A stretch of DNA of 40,433 nt from an uncultured bacterium (GCA_948433885.1 CAOJEC010000008.1:1-40433); one strand, 5' to 3'; positions 1-8,547 are shown, counted from the stretch's first letter. Program-made: numbers and translations. The notes: generated from the letters alone by a model not told the origin.

Positions 1-38
1 TCCCTTTAATTACTGACTTCGATCAAAAGTGTCCGGTT
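1..38 (-). repeat. Conserved 3' flank shared with the paralogue at 21 kb
   Basis: The 38 bases directly after the stop codon of the surface-protein gene match the 38 bases after the paralogue's stop codon (21129-21166) at 34 positions with no gaps. Conservation past the stop codon means the duplication unit, or the selected element, includes the 3' untranslated region. No terminator hairpin is visible before the window edge. Confidence 0.7.
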
Positions 39-1559
39 CTAAGCTTGATAAGGATTTTCCATAGTACCGTCACCAATTAAATAACTAGCGAATTCGGCAC
101 TTAAGTTAATGACTGGTGCAATGCGCCCTTCGTCGTAAACACGCGCATAAGTTAGTCTGCCATTACTTACTACAAAAGTATAACTTCCTGCTGAGGCGAG
201 TTCCAAAGGCGAGAGCGACCAGTACCAATAATTTGGCCCTCGGTTTAAATAATATGTCGTATTGTATGTTAAACCATACTTTCCTGAGCCTGCGCTTAAA
301 ACTTCATCTGCGGTTATCAGTCCTACAGGATAAGTCAATGCTCCATTTCCTTTACTAGTGTCATTTACTGTAAATGCATCGTTCTTTTGTATGCATTTGA
401 ATGTTGGTGCACTTGCCAGTTTATTATAAACGCTTGTTCTTGCAAATGCTCCATAGGCTGTATACTGTGTTCCATATCCTAATCCTGTGTCATGGCTCCA
501 ATCTGTTGCTTCTTTTCCTGGCGTACTTCTATCATTACAAAATAGTGTATCCGAAACTGCATTTCCATATCCTGCATCTTCTATATTCGTCTTGTACCAT
601 GCATCTACTACTCCTTTTATATCAGAGTCTGCTGTATTCGTCTGAGCTTGTTCTTTACTCGTACTTGCTGTCGTACCCGCCGGTCCGTACATCCATCCTA
701 CGTATTTATTGTCATTGTAATTTGTGTTGTAGGCTTGTCCTGTCTTGATGAATCTATCTGCATTGTTCGTTTCATTCGCATGTGCCTGTGTTCCATCATA
801 TATGATTCGGAGTGATCCATCTCCATTGACTCGGATGATTCTCCAATAGAATCCTGCAAACTTGACGTAGTTATTTGTAACTGCTCCTCGATAGTAATAA
901 CTCTTCCCGTAGTCGTCTTCCATCTCGAACACGCCTTCATCGGTCGTCGCTGGTTCATCGAATTCTGTTCTTACACCTTGAGAACTAGCTATAATTTCTT
1001 CAACTACATTTCTTGAATTTATATCTTCTACTTTGAATTTCGTATTGAATGTAGCATTTATATCTTCGTCTTGATTAAAATCATTCAAATAATTTAAAGT
1101 GATTTCCAATTCATAGTAATATGTTTTACCTACTGGTATCGTCAAACTGTTTGCTAAGATTTTTTTAGAAGCGTTTTTAGATTTTGGGACATTTGTTTTA
1201 TTTATTACTTCAGTATAAGGTCCATCTTCAGTCTCACTATAAGAAAGTGTGTATGTTAGACTTCCTTCAGTGTATGTATTGATCATTCGATCGAAGTACA
1301 TTTTAACTTTTGCATCTGCTGTACCAGTATTCTCAATTGTGAATTTCTTTGTAACTGATTCTCCAAAGTTTAACACAGCATTTAATCCTAAATCGTTATC
1401 ACTGAACTTAACACTTACAGTCGCCGTATTGAGAGTAGCATCCAGCGGAGTAACTTCTCCCATCGCGGTGAAGTATGCATAAGATACACTTCCTACGATC
1501 GTCAAGACTGACGCGATCGCGACTATCAGGCATAACATTCTCTTGGTTTTCAAGTTCAT
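39..1559 (-). CDS. Secreted surface protein: TasA/SipW-type N-terminus plus lectin-like C-terminal domain (paralogue A)
   Basis: Probably an exported cell-surface protein of 506 aa. Residues 9-31 form a hydrophobic signal segment ending in SYAYFTA, the pattern of signal peptides in SipW-processed TasA/camelysin proteins. Residues about 35-180 form a beta-rich domain of that type. From about residue 190 a second domain begins that contains YYYRGAV, FYWRIIRVNGDGSLRIIYDGT and, near the end, YWYWSLSP and IAPVINLSAE. It resembles the C-type-lectin/FGE-like domains common in gut Firmicute surface proteins, a family I recognise only by style. The paralogue at 21167-22705 is identical over about 65 residues after the signal segment and differs most between YWYWSLSP and IAPVINLS. 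Promoter, dyad operator and 3' flank are shared with it. Ligand unknown. Confidence 0.75.
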   Translation of the reverse strand: MNLKTKRMLCLIVAIASVLTIVGSVSYAYFTAMGEVTPLDATLNTATVSVKFSDNDLGLNAVLNFGESVTKKFTIENTGTADAKVKMYFDRMINTYTEGSLTYTLSYSETEDGPYTEVINKTNVPKSKNASKKILANSLTIPVGKTYYYELEITLNYLNDFNQDEDINATFNTKFKVEDINSRNVVEEIIASSQGVRTEFDEPATTDEGVFEMEDDYGKSYYYRGAVTNNYVKFAGFYWRIIRVNGDGSLRIIYDGTQAHANETNNADRFIKTGQAYNTNYNDNKYVGWMYGPAGTTASTSKEQAQTNTADSDIKGVVDAWYKTNIEDAGYGNAVSDTLFCNDRSTPGKEATDWSHDTGLGYGTQYTAYGAFARTSVYNKLASAPTFKCIQKNDAFTVNDTSKGNGALTYPVGLITADEVLSAGSGKYGLTYNTTYYLNRGPNYWYWSLSPLELASAGSYTFVVSNGRLTYARVYDEGRIAPVINLSAEFASYLIGDGTMENPYQA

Positions 1560-1650
1560 AATGGGCCTCGTCTCCTCTATAGTAGATTAGCATAAGCAAG
1601 AAAGAAATCTTGTTGTTTTATGATTACTATATTATATCTATCTTGGTTAC

Positions 1651-1679
1651 ATTATACAAAATATCTGCTGTATAATCAA
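1651..1679 (-). promoter_or_regulatory. Promoter with dyad operator for surface protein A
   Basis: On the minus strand, TTGATT (1674-1679) and TATAAT (1651-1656) are separated by 17 bp. Bases 1652-1675 form a 24-bp imperfect dyad (9 of 12 pairs) with arms TTATACA and TGTATAA, which covers the space between the two boxes. The same dyad in perfect form sits in the promoter of the paralogue (22838-22861). A dimeric repressor would block polymerase here. Confidence 0.7.
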
Positions 1680-1703
1680 GACTACACTAATCAAAAAAAG
1701 TCT

Positions 1704-2408
1704 CTAATGAGCTTTTCTTATCATTGAAATTTCCTTAGCTTTTTCTTCTACTCGAGGAATAGTATCGATGAGTTCTTGAACAACTCTACTGTTAGAAAGG
1801 TGATGTTTAAGTATTTTTAAGACTCGAATATCACTTTCTTCAGTTAATGCTTCCGTCAGGGTCAGTCCTTCCAAGTCTTTTTGGTAATCTCCATCGAGAA
1901 GATACGGTTCGAACGATAGAATAAATTCGATCAAAGGCAATAATTTTGTAAATTCTCTTTTTTCGATACATGCTGTTCTAGTAAGAATATCTTCTATGTA
2001 TTGCAGTTCTTCAGAATGTTCTAAATGAGACGGATGGCCTATGCTTTTTAAATTTTGAGCCATTGCTCTAGGATTGAACCTATGTAGGGATGTATAGCAA
2101 TAGATTGCATGTGAGAGTTCTTTTGAAAGAAACTGTCTACTGTAAGATCTATGTCTAGAAATTATTCCATAAATAGAAGGTAGATGATTATCAGCTATAA
2201 AAAATGCGTTTTCTTTGTCCCATGGTAAATCATCAGCACCTGTTACGTAAACTCTTTCTGTATCGTATAAAACATCACTATTAAAGCTATCGCATTTGAC
2301 GATCTTTGCTTTTGCAAGACTGTCTCTTGTTAGCAAATCATTGGCCGACGCGAGACGATATGCCGTAACGATAGTTTTGTTGTCATTCATTGTGAACATT
2401 GTTTTCAT
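1704..2408 (-). CDS. Unknown protein coupled to a glycosyltransferase operon
   Basis: 234-aa protein with no family I recognise. It has no signal peptide or clear membrane segment, so it is probably cytosolic. The N-terminal half (roughly residues 1-100) is mixed alpha/beta with acidic turns such as ADDLPWDKENAFF. The C-terminal half is helical and charged (TEALTEESDIRVLKILKHHL). The start codon overlaps the stop of the upstream glycosyltransferase gene by 4 nt (ATGA), so translation is coupled and the product probably acts with that enzyme. It is the last of three coupled genes. A weak hairpin with a run of seven T follows near 1694-1710. No function is assigned. Confidence 0.6.
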   Translation of the reverse strand: MKTMFTMNDNKTIVTAYRLASANDLLTRDSLAKAKIVKCDSFNSDVLYDTERVYVTGADDLPWDKENAFFIADNHLPSIYGIISRHRSYSRQFLSKELSHAIYCYTSLHRFNPRAMAQNLKSIGHPSHLEHSEELQYIEDILTRTACIEKREFTKLLPLIEFILSFEPYLLDGDYQKDLEGLTLTEALTEESDIRVLKILKHHLSNSRVVQELIDTIPRVEEKAKEISMIRKAH

Positions 2409-3574
2409 TTTGTAAGTCCTTTCTTAGACCCCTTTTCAATTGCTTTTTTATATATTTTTTTAGCCGATGCCACGACATTCTCTTCACTGAAGGAATCGGC
2501 CATTTTTTCCAAATCTTCTTTTCGATAAGATTCGTAATTTTCTTTCATTTGTTTTATGGCATTCTTTATGCCTACTGAGTCGCCGATTTGACAAAGAAAA
2601 CCCGTTTTATCATTGACAAAATCGCGTGGTCCTAGGCAGTCTGTCGAAATGACCGGCAACCCTGAGGCCATCGCTTCGATTCCGGGAATAGCAAAACTTT
2701 CTATGTCACTAGATATCAATAGTGCGTGTGCTTTTTCTAAATAGGCCGGCAATTCATTTTTTTCTTTGCGTCCATGAAAAGTTACCATGTCTTCGACATC
2801 TTTTTCTTTTGCCGAACGCTTGAAAGTTTCTTCATAGAAGCCATCTCCTATTATATCTAAATGCACATCGAAATGTTCTTCTTTGAGCATCTTGAGGGAA
2901 TCGAATGCGACGTCTAGTCTCTTGCCTTCGCGAAGAGCACACACCATTATGAGATTTAAAGTGCCGTCTATATGTCTTTCGAGATCGTTTTTGAACAATT
3001 TCGTATTTACTTGATTTGGTAAAACTGTACAATCATCCGTGTACTTGAGAGCTATGTCTTTCATATAATGGCTGACTGTCGTATAAGTAGAATGTTCGAG
3101 TACATAAAGGCCATATTTTTTGAAAGGTTCATCTTTGAAAAAACGTTCGAGTAGACCTCCATGTTCGGTGACGACGACTGGAATGTCGTATTTCTCACCC
3201 AACTTGACAGCAGCATATCCGGCAGGAACTGTGACCTGAGCATGTAAGACGTCTGGACGAAGGTGATCTTTTAAATACATTTTGAATGCTTTGTCGAGAG
3301 CTTTTACGTAGTGTTTCATTTGAAGATCGAACCCTAATAATGGTCTCAAATTCAAGATGTTGTGAATATAAGTCGTATAGTTCTCTTCCTCGACGACTTG
3401 TCTTTTGGGCATTTTCAAATATTTAAACGGATCTTTCAATCTTTGTCTATCTATGAAAAGAATATCTGCGGGGATGCCATTTTTATTGAGAGCACTCGTA
3501 AATTCTTTGTGGTAGATGCCCATCAACTTGTCTTCTCCACTCGGATACCAAGTCGGTATAACTAAAACTCTCAT
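2405..3574 (-). CDS. Family 4 glycosyltransferase (GT-B fold)
   Basis: 389 aa, the usual length for GT4. The N-terminus MRVLVIPTWYPS is the typical first strand and loop of the acceptor Rossmann domain. The HAQVTVPAG region (about 111-119) and the VVTEHGG motif (134-140) fit the family. The C-terminal domain carries the EX7E donor-site motif, E292 and E300, within ESFAIPGIE, followed by AMASGLPVIST. It should transfer a sugar from a nucleotide-sugar donor in the cytosol; acceptor and sugar cannot be read from the sequence. It overlaps the ATP-grasp gene before it and the unknown gene after it by 4 nt each (ATGA), so the three proteins are made together, probably for a surface glycopolymer. 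Confidence 0.88.
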   Translation of the reverse strand: MRVLVIPTWYPSGEDKLMGIYHKEFTSALNKNGIPADILFIDRQRLKDPFKYLKMPKRQVVEEENYTTYIHNILNLRPLLGFDLQMKHYVKALDKAFKMYLKDHLRPDVLHAQVTVPAGYAAVKLGEKYDIPVVVTEHGGLLERFFKDEPFKKYGLYVLEHSTYTTVSHYMKDIALKYTDDCTVLPNQVNTKLFKNDLERHIDGTLNLIMVCALREGKRLDVAFDSLKMLKEEHFDVHLDIIGDGFYEETFKRSAKEKDVEDMVTFHGRKEKNELPAYLEKAHALLISSDIESFAIPGIEAMASGLPVISTDCLGPRDFVNDKTGFLCQIGDSVGIKNAIKQMKENYESYRKEDLEKMADSFSEENVVASAKKIYKKAIEKGSKKGLTK

Positions 3575-4596
3575 ATCCTATAATTCGTCCCATCTACTTC
3601 GTTCATAATATCTAAACAGTGTCTCATTATATCTTTTCTGCCTCGGTTCGACAATACTTGTACGAGGTCGTAACCTGGCCGTCTATTTCCTTCGATAAAA
3701 GTTGCACCTTCTTCGGTTACGGCCACGTCCCAACCGACACAGTGGATGTGTTCATTTACTAAAGCAGCTTCTAAGACGATTTCTTTAACTTTTTCCCAAT
3801 TCGGAATTTGAAAGCCGTCGAATTTTATTTTTGATTTAGGATGAGAATCGAAGCGGTCCAAATTTTTATTGAAAGCACGACCAGTCAATTTTCCTGTCTC
3901 GAGGTCTACTAAAACACTCATTCCACCTTGATGGAAGTTGTCGACGGCACCTTCTCCATTTCCGAATCTCATCGCGGCAAAGAGGATTTCGCTTTTACCA
4001 TCGTAGGCAAATGTCATTACTCTTATAGTATTTACGCTTGCATCGCATATTTTTGATATGTCCGCGTGTTGAACGACATATTCTTCGAGAAATGATTTAT
4101 CTTCTTTCAATTTTTGAAAAAAAGCTTCTCTGTCTTCGATATCTTTCGAATATACCTTTTCAACGCCGTGTCCTCCTAGACCATCGTACGGTTTCATCAT
4201 GAAGCATTCGTGAGCATCTAAAAATTTTTCGAGTTCTTCAAAAGACCCTTCGGCAAAAAAATCGCGAGTTACATATTTTTGAAAATTTTTCAAAAAGTTC
4301 GGTTTGATCGTGAAGGCCGTCTTGTATTTCGAGGGACTGACAATTTCATAAAATCTGTCTTGATCTTTGATAGTAACATATTCCAACAATTCTTTTTTCG
4401 TCTTGTTATAAAGTTCGTAGTTGAGAAAGTCACTATACCCACTTCCAAGTAACCTAAAACAATTTAAAAATTTCCAACGAAGACTCCACATGCTCAATCC
4501 CGTTTCCTTACTGACTTTCTTCAAATTTTCATCGAATTTTTTAAAATTGCCTTTCAATGCATAACTTACTATACTCATCATATCACTCACTTTCAT
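3571..4596 (-). CDS. ATP-grasp enzyme of the sugar-transfer-associated type
   Basis: 341 aa. The central and C-terminal parts have ATP-grasp features: a lysine-binding strand MMKPYDGLGGHGVEKV (about 142-157), EEYVVQHADI, SVNTIRVMTF, and the metal-binding end FIEGNRRPGYDLVQ. This matches the ATP-grasp family found beside glycosyltransferases in polysaccharide clusters (Pfam ATPgrasp_ST type), expected to activate a carboxylate with ATP and join it to an amine. The true substrate is unknown. First gene of a three-gene coupled operon. An internal ATG at codon 6-7 preceded by AAAGTGAG could be an alternative start. A promoter is visible at 4632-4661. Confidence 0.75.
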   Translation of the reverse strand: MKVSDMMSIVSYALKGNFKKFDENLKKVSKETGLSMWSLRWKFLNCFRLLGSGYSDFLNYELYNKTKKELLEYVTIKDQDRFYEIVSPSKYKTAFTIKPNFLKNFQKYVTRDFFAEGSFEELEKFLDAHECFMMKPYDGLGGHGVEKVYSKDIEDREAFFQKLKEDKSFLEEYVVQHADISKICDASVNTIRVMTFAYDGKSEILFAAMRFGNGEGAVDNFHQGGMSVLVDLETGKLTGRAFNKNLDRFDSHPKSKIKFDGFQIPNWEKVKEIVLEAALVNEHIHCVGWDVAVTEEGATFIEGNRRPGYDLVQVLSNRGRKDIMRHCLDIMNEVDGTNYRI

Positions 4597-4631
4597 AATG
4601 ATTTTATCAAATAGTAGAAATGATGTCCATA

Positions 4632-4661
4632 TTTATAATTTTTCGAAGTACGATTTGACAA
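4632..4661 (-). promoter_or_regulatory. Promoter for the ATP-grasp/glycosyltransferase operon
   Basis: Minus strand TTGTCA (4656-4661), 18-bp spacer, TATAAA (4632-4637), giving a short leader of about 30 nt before the start at 4596. A weaker overlapping alternative is TGGACA-N17-TAAAAT (4601-4629). Confidence 0.45.
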
Positions 4662-4662
4662 A

Positions 4663-4685
4663 GAAAAAACGTCGAAATTCGGCGT
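4663..4685 (-). terminator. Intrinsic terminator of htpG
   Basis: Dyad acgtcgaa/ttcggcgt (4669-4685) with one mismatch, followed on the minus strand by six T (4663-4668). It lies 11 nt past the htpG stop codon and just upstream of the next operon's promoter. Confidence 0.65.
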
Positions 4686-4696
4686 ATTCTTTATGA

Positions 4697-6580
4697 TCAT
4701 TTCGATAGAAGCTCACAAATTAGGTTCGAAATCTCAGTAGGATTGTCGAGTGGCAAACCTTCGATGAGTCTCGCTTCCGAATAAAGTACTTTGGCATATT
4801 TCTTTAATTCGTCTTTGTCAGTTTCGTACAAATTTTTAAGTTTTTGGGCAATCGTATGATCTTTGTTTATTTCTAGAACAGTCTCAGCTTTGATGTGTTC
4901 GTCGGTAGGCATCGCATTGATGACTTTTTCCATCTCGACTGATAGATTTCCTTGACTTGTCAAACATACAGGATGATTTTTGAGTTTGTTTGTAAACTTT
5001 ACATCCTTGACATAATCGGATAGAACTTCTTTCATTATGTCGAGCATATCTTTATTATTATCGTTCTCTTCTTCGATAATTTTTTTATCTTCTTCGCTGC
5101 CTAAGTTGACATCTTCGTTGGAAATATTTGTAAACTCTTTTCCTTCGTATTCTCTCAACATGCGAATGGCGAATTCGTCGATGTAGTCTTTTAAGTAGAG
5201 GACATCGTAGTCTTTGTCTTTAAAACTTTCGACTTGAGGCATGAGATCTATTTTGTCGTACGTTTCACCACACGCATAGTAGATCTTCTCTTGTCCATCG
5301 GCAAGGGCGTCTACGTATTCTTTTAAAGAAATCATCTTCTTGTTTTTAGATGAATAGAAAAGCAATAGGTCTTTCAAGTCATCTTTGTGCATTCCATAAT
5401 CGTTGTAGACACCAAATTTTAGTTGAAGTCCGAAGTTTTCGAAGAATTTTTCGTACTCTTCTCGATTGTCTTTCATCATTGTCTCGAGTTCTTTTTTGAT
5501 TTTGGTTTCGAGCGACTTGGCAATCAAAGAAACTTCTTTATCTTCTTGTAAAATCTCTCTCGAGATGTTCAGTGAAACATCGGGACTGTCGACGAGTCCT
5601 CTTATGAAACCGAAGTATTCGGGAATCAATTTAGGACATTTGTCCATGACCATGACTCCATTAGAATAAAGGGACACACCTCTTTCGAAGTTTTTGCCAT
5701 AGAAATCGTACGGCGTGTGCTTTGGAATGAATAGTAGAGACGTATAAGTACACTTTCCTTCGACATTGTTTCTGAATACGCGAGCAGGACTTTCATAGTC
5801 GTAGTAAGTGTCCGTATAAAATTCGTCGTATTCTTCTTTAGAAACTTCCGACTCACTCTTTTTCCAAATAGGAGTCATACTGTTGATAGTTTCATCTTTT
5901 TCGACATCTTCGTACTCGTCTTTGCTTCCTTCTTTTAAAATGTGGTCCATCTTTTTCATGATGATCGGATAAGTTATGTAGTTCGAATACTTTTTGATTA
6001 TATCTTCTAAAACATAGGTGTCCAAGTACTTACTGTATTCATAAGAATCATCGTCACTTTTTAAATAGATGGTTATATCGGTTCCGTAAGTTTCTTTTTT
6101 ACTTTTTTCTATAGTGTAACCTTCTACGCCATCCGATTTCCAAAGGTATGCGTCTTCCGTTCCGAAGTGTTTAGATAACACTTCTATTTTCGATGCGACC
6201 ATGAAGGCCGAATAGAATCCTACACCGAATTGTCCTATGACATCGATGTTCTCACGATTCTCATTTTCTTTTTTGAAGAGAAGGGATCCACTTTCGCATA
6301 TAGTACCCAAATTGTGGTCGAGTTCAGCTTCCGTCATTCCTATTCCATTGTCACTGATCGTGATAATTCTTTTATCTTTGTCGAAAGATACTCTTATTTT
6401 GAAGTCGTCACGATCGACGTTTACTGAGTCATCGGTGAGAGATGCATAATGTAGTTTGTCAATCGCGTCCGACGCGTTCGAGATGATCTCTCTTAGAAAG
6501 ATGTCCTTATTGGTGTATATGGAGTTGATCATCAAGTCCAAAAGTCTTTTCGATTCTGCTTTAAATTCTTGTTTTTTCAT
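4697..6580 (-). CDS. htpG: Hsp90-family chaperone HtpG
   Basis: 627 aa, full length for bacterial Hsp90. This cytosolic ATP-dependent homodimeric chaperone remodels client proteins. The N-terminal GHKL ATPase motifs are clear: REIISNASDAIDKL (about 30-43, with the Mg-binding Asn and catalytic Glu), DNGIGMT, and GQFGVGFYSAFMV. The middle domain has the LYSNGVMVMD and NISREILQ signatures, and the C-terminal dimerisation region ends the protein. The start MKKQEFKAESKRLLDLM aligns with family members. The AGGA ribosome site lies unusually far (about 13 nt) from the ATG. Monocistronic, with its own promoter and terminator. The promoter carries a CIRCE element, so HrcA control is predicted. Confidence 0.98.
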   Translation of the reverse strand: MKKQEFKAESKRLLDLMINSIYTNKDIFLREIISNASDAIDKLHYASLTDDSVNVDRDDFKIRVSFDKDKRIITISDNGIGMTEAELDHNLGTICESGSLLFKKENENRENIDVIGQFGVGFYSAFMVASKIEVLSKHFGTEDAYLWKSDGVEGYTIEKSKKETYGTDITIYLKSDDDSYEYSKYLDTYVLEDIIKKYSNYITYPIIMKKMDHILKEGSKDEYEDVEKDETINSMTPIWKKSESEVSKEEYDEFYTDTYYDYESPARVFRNNVEGKCTYTSLLFIPKHTPYDFYGKNFERGVSLYSNGVMVMDKCPKLIPEYFGFIRGLVDSPDVSLNISREILQEDKEVSLIAKSLETKIKKELETMMKDNREEYEKFFENFGLQLKFGVYNDYGMHKDDLKDLLLFYSSKNKKMISLKEYVDALADGQEKIYYACGETYDKIDLMPQVESFKDKDYDVLYLKDYIDEFAIRMLREYEGKEFTNISNEDVNLGSEEDKKIIEEENDNNKDMLDIMKEVLSDYVKDVKFTNKLKNHPVCLTSQGNLSVEMEKVINAMPTDEHIKAETVLEINKDHTIAQKLKNLYETDKDELKKYAKVLYSEARLIEGLPLDNPTEISNLICELLSK

Positions 6581-6607
6581 TTATATTTTTCAGTCCTTTC
6601 GTATATA

Positions 6608-6636
6608 AATTTACCACCATATTTGGCACTTGTCAA
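6608..6636 (-). promoter_or_regulatory. htpG sigma-A-type promoter
   Basis: Minus strand TTGACA (6631-6636, perfect consensus), 17-bp spacer, TAAATT (6608-6613). The -35 box lies inside the CIRCE dyad, so a bound repressor would block it directly. Confidence 0.8.
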
Positions 6637-6649
6637 CATCAAGTGCTAA
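6623..6649. promoter_or_regulatory. CIRCE element (HrcA operator)
   Basis: TTGGCACTT (6623-6631), nine-base spacer, AAGTGCTAA (6641-6649). This has the geometry of the CIRCE consensus TTAGCACTC-N9-GAGTGCTAA. The two arms are perfect inverted repeats except for one pair (the A-to-G at arm position 3). It overlaps the -35 box of htpG. Confidence 0.88.
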
Positions 6650-6687
6650 ACATTTGTTTTTCTTTTTGGCCGAGCTGAATGGAAAAG

Positions 6688-6717
6688 TTGTACAAATTCA
6701 TTTTTTTTTGTTAAAAT
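6688..6717 (+). promoter_or_regulatory. Promoter of tmcAL
   Basis: TTGTAC (6688-6693), 18-bp spacer, TAAAAT (6712-6717). The predicted transcription start (about 6724) falls at or within 10 nt of the possible start codons, leaving no room for a Shine-Dalgarno sequence. Confidence 0.5.
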
Positions 6718-6733
6718 CGAGTTAGTGATGTTT

Positions 6734-7828
6734 ATGAAAGCAATCGGTATAATTTGTGAATACAATCCTTTTCATAATGGACACTTGTATCATCTCGAAC
6801 AATGCAAGAAAATGTACGACGACGCGGTTATCGTTTTGGTAATCGGTGGTTACTTTTTGGAACGTGGTGAAGTTTCGGTCATGAGTAAGTGGAACAAGAC
6901 GGCTTTAGCTTTGAAGTATGGTGTCGATTTAGTCGTCGAATTGCCAGTTTTATATGGGACGAATGCAGGCGATTACTTCGCCTATTATGCAGTGAAAATT
7001 TTGAACGAATGTGGAGTCGACTGTATAGTTTTTGGAAGCGAATGTGACGACGTGGAACTCCTCAAGAGTATCGCAGTTTCTCAAAGTGACGAGCATTTCA
7101 ACGAAAAGGTAAAAGAGCAACTCAAAAAGGGTATCAACTATCCGACTAGTTTGGCGGGCGTTTTGGAGGTCAAATTGGAAAGCAACGATCTGCTCGGCGT
7201 TTCCTATATAAAGGCGATCAATTCGATAAACGACAAAATCGAGCCTGTCACCATAAAGAGAACGAACGGATTCAACGATTTAGATAACGAAGATGATATC
7301 GTCAGTGCTCAAAATATACGTAGGAGAATTGTAGATGGTCAGGAAATAGAAAAATTCATACCCGATTATGACATTTCTTTGATAAATACTGTAGATTACG
7401 AAAAATTGTTCTCCCTATTGAGATTTAGAATTTTGACGGATAAAAACTTGGAAAAGTATTTGGGAGTCGACGAAGGACTCGAGAATAAACTCAAAAGTGT
7501 CATTCGCGAGGTATCTTCTTACGATGAACTTTTGGAAGGAATAAAGTCGAAGAGGTATACTACTTCACGGTTACGTAGGATGCTGATACATATCTTGTTG
7601 GGTATCTTGAAGGATGATATGAAGGAAGATTTCGAAGAATACAAAGTGTTGGGATTCAATTCGACAGGAAAAGAATATCTACGAAATTTACAGTCAAAAA
7701 AATTGGTATATAAAAGCGATGGTCGTGTACGTGAGATCGAGAATGTCGCGGCGACTATTTACGAAGATTTGACCAAAGATGCAAGTGTACAACTAGATTT
7801 CATGAATAAGCCCATAATAAAAGATTGA
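6734..7828 (+). CDS. tmcAL: tRNA(Met) cytidine acetate ligase
   Basis: TmcAL (YlbM family) activates acetate with ATP and attaches it to N4 of the wobble cytidine of elongator tRNA-Met in Firmicutes. The nucleotidyltransferase signature GIICEYNPFHNGH (residues 4-16, including HNGH) opens the protein. It is followed by GGYFLERGEVSVMSKWNKTALAL and VDLVVELP, and the C-terminus carries the FNSTGKEYL motif. I place the start at the ATG giving MKAIGII, the usual family start. GTG at 6725 and ATG at 6728 are in frame but add only three or two residues. No ribosome site is visible before any of them. The gene stands alone on the plus strand between htpG and the yugP cluster. Confidence 0.93.
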   Translation: MKAIGIICEYNPFHNGHLYHLEQCKKMYDDAVIVLVIGGYFLERGEVSVMSKWNKTALALKYGVDLVVELPVLYGTNAGDYFAYYAVKILNECGVDCIVFGSECDDVELLKSIAVSQSDEHFNEKVKEQLKKGINYPTSLAGVLEVKLESNDLLGVSYIKAINSINDKIEPVTIKRTNGFNDLDNEDDIVSAQNIRRRIVDGQEIEKFIPDYDISLINTVDYEKLFSLLRFRILTDKNLEKYLGVDEGLENKLKSVIREVSSYDELLEGIKSKRYTTSRLRRMLIHILLGILKDDMKEDFEEYKVLGFNSTGKEYLRNLQSKKLVYKSDGRVREIENVAATIYEDLTKDASVQLDFMNKPIIKD

Positions 7829-7847
7829 CCGAACGATCAATCTTTTT
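7819..7847. terminator. Bidirectional terminator between tmcAL and the yugP-like gene
   Basis: Perfect 10-bp stem aaaagattga / tcaatctttt (7819-7828 and 7837-7846) with an 8-nt loop. It includes the tmcAL stop codon. T-rich on both strands, so it can also serve the minus-strand gene ending at 7861. Confidence 0.8.
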
Positions 7848-7860
7848 ATGTGTCAGATAA

Positions 7861-8544
7861 TTAGTTGTCTCTTTTTCCATAGATCAAAATCAATCTCAGA
7901 AGTTCCAATAAGGCTGTCGCGACACTCGCTACATAAGTCATTGCTGCCGAGATGAGAACCATCTTGCCGTTTTGCAGTTCTTCCGAATTCAAAGTACCCA
8001 TACTTTCGAGTTCTTTCAATGCTCTTTTAGAAGCATCTATCTCTACTGGTAGTGTGACAAGTTGGAAAAGTAAGATGACCACTTCGAACATTATACCGAG
8101 CCATATCAAATTGGTTACTCCGGCGATTACTCCTATGACAATGGCAATATAACCGGCGTACGACGAAAAGTTTACGAATGGCACTAGAGCTGCACGAACC
8201 CTCATGAATGTGTAGTTATCTTTGTCTTGGATGGCGTGTCCACATTCGTGAGCAGCGACAGCGACTGAAGAGATAGATTCTTTATGATAGACGTCGGTGG
8301 ATAATCTGACGACTTTTCTTCGAGGATCGTAGTGATCGGTCAAGTTTCCTTTTGTCTCGACTACATAGATGTCTTGTAGACCATTTTTATCGAGTATTTC
8401 TCTCGCCACTTCGGCTCCACTTTTTCCTTTGGCGTTTTGGACTTTTTTGTATTTGCTGTACATCGCATTTATGAATATTTGTGCTCCTACAGTGATGATG
8501 AGTGCTATGAATGTCAATCCATAGTATATAGTATAATCGTTCAT
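7861..8544 (-). CDS. YugP-type membrane zinc metallopeptidase
   Basis: 227 aa, the usual size of the YugP family. A membrane segment at about residues 6-26 is followed by a soluble part, then the zinc-binding HECGH motif in VAVAAHECGHAIQD, and a hydrophobic C-terminal half (about 130-220) with two or more membrane segments. Predicted membrane-bound zinc protease; substrate unknown for the family. Its start is 3 nt after the stop of the upstream RDD gene, so the two form an operon. Assignment is firm by motif and layout. Confidence 0.9.
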   Translation of the reverse strand: MNDYTIYYGLTFIALIITVGAQIFINAMYSKYKKVQNAKGKSGAEVAREILDKNGLQDIYVVETKGNLTDHYDPRRKVVRLSTDVYHKESISSVAVAAHECGHAIQDKDNYTFMRVRAALVPFVNFSSYAGYIAIVIGVIAGVTNLIWLGIMFEVVILLFQLVTLPVEIDASKRALKELESMGTLNSEELQNGKMVLISAAMTYVASVATALLELLRLILIYGKRDN

Positions 8545-8547
8545 TTC

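Noticed and set aside
5466-6449. Several plus-strand open frames opposite htpG
   Set aside because: They are antisense shadows of a highly conserved gene, without ribosome sites or promoter.
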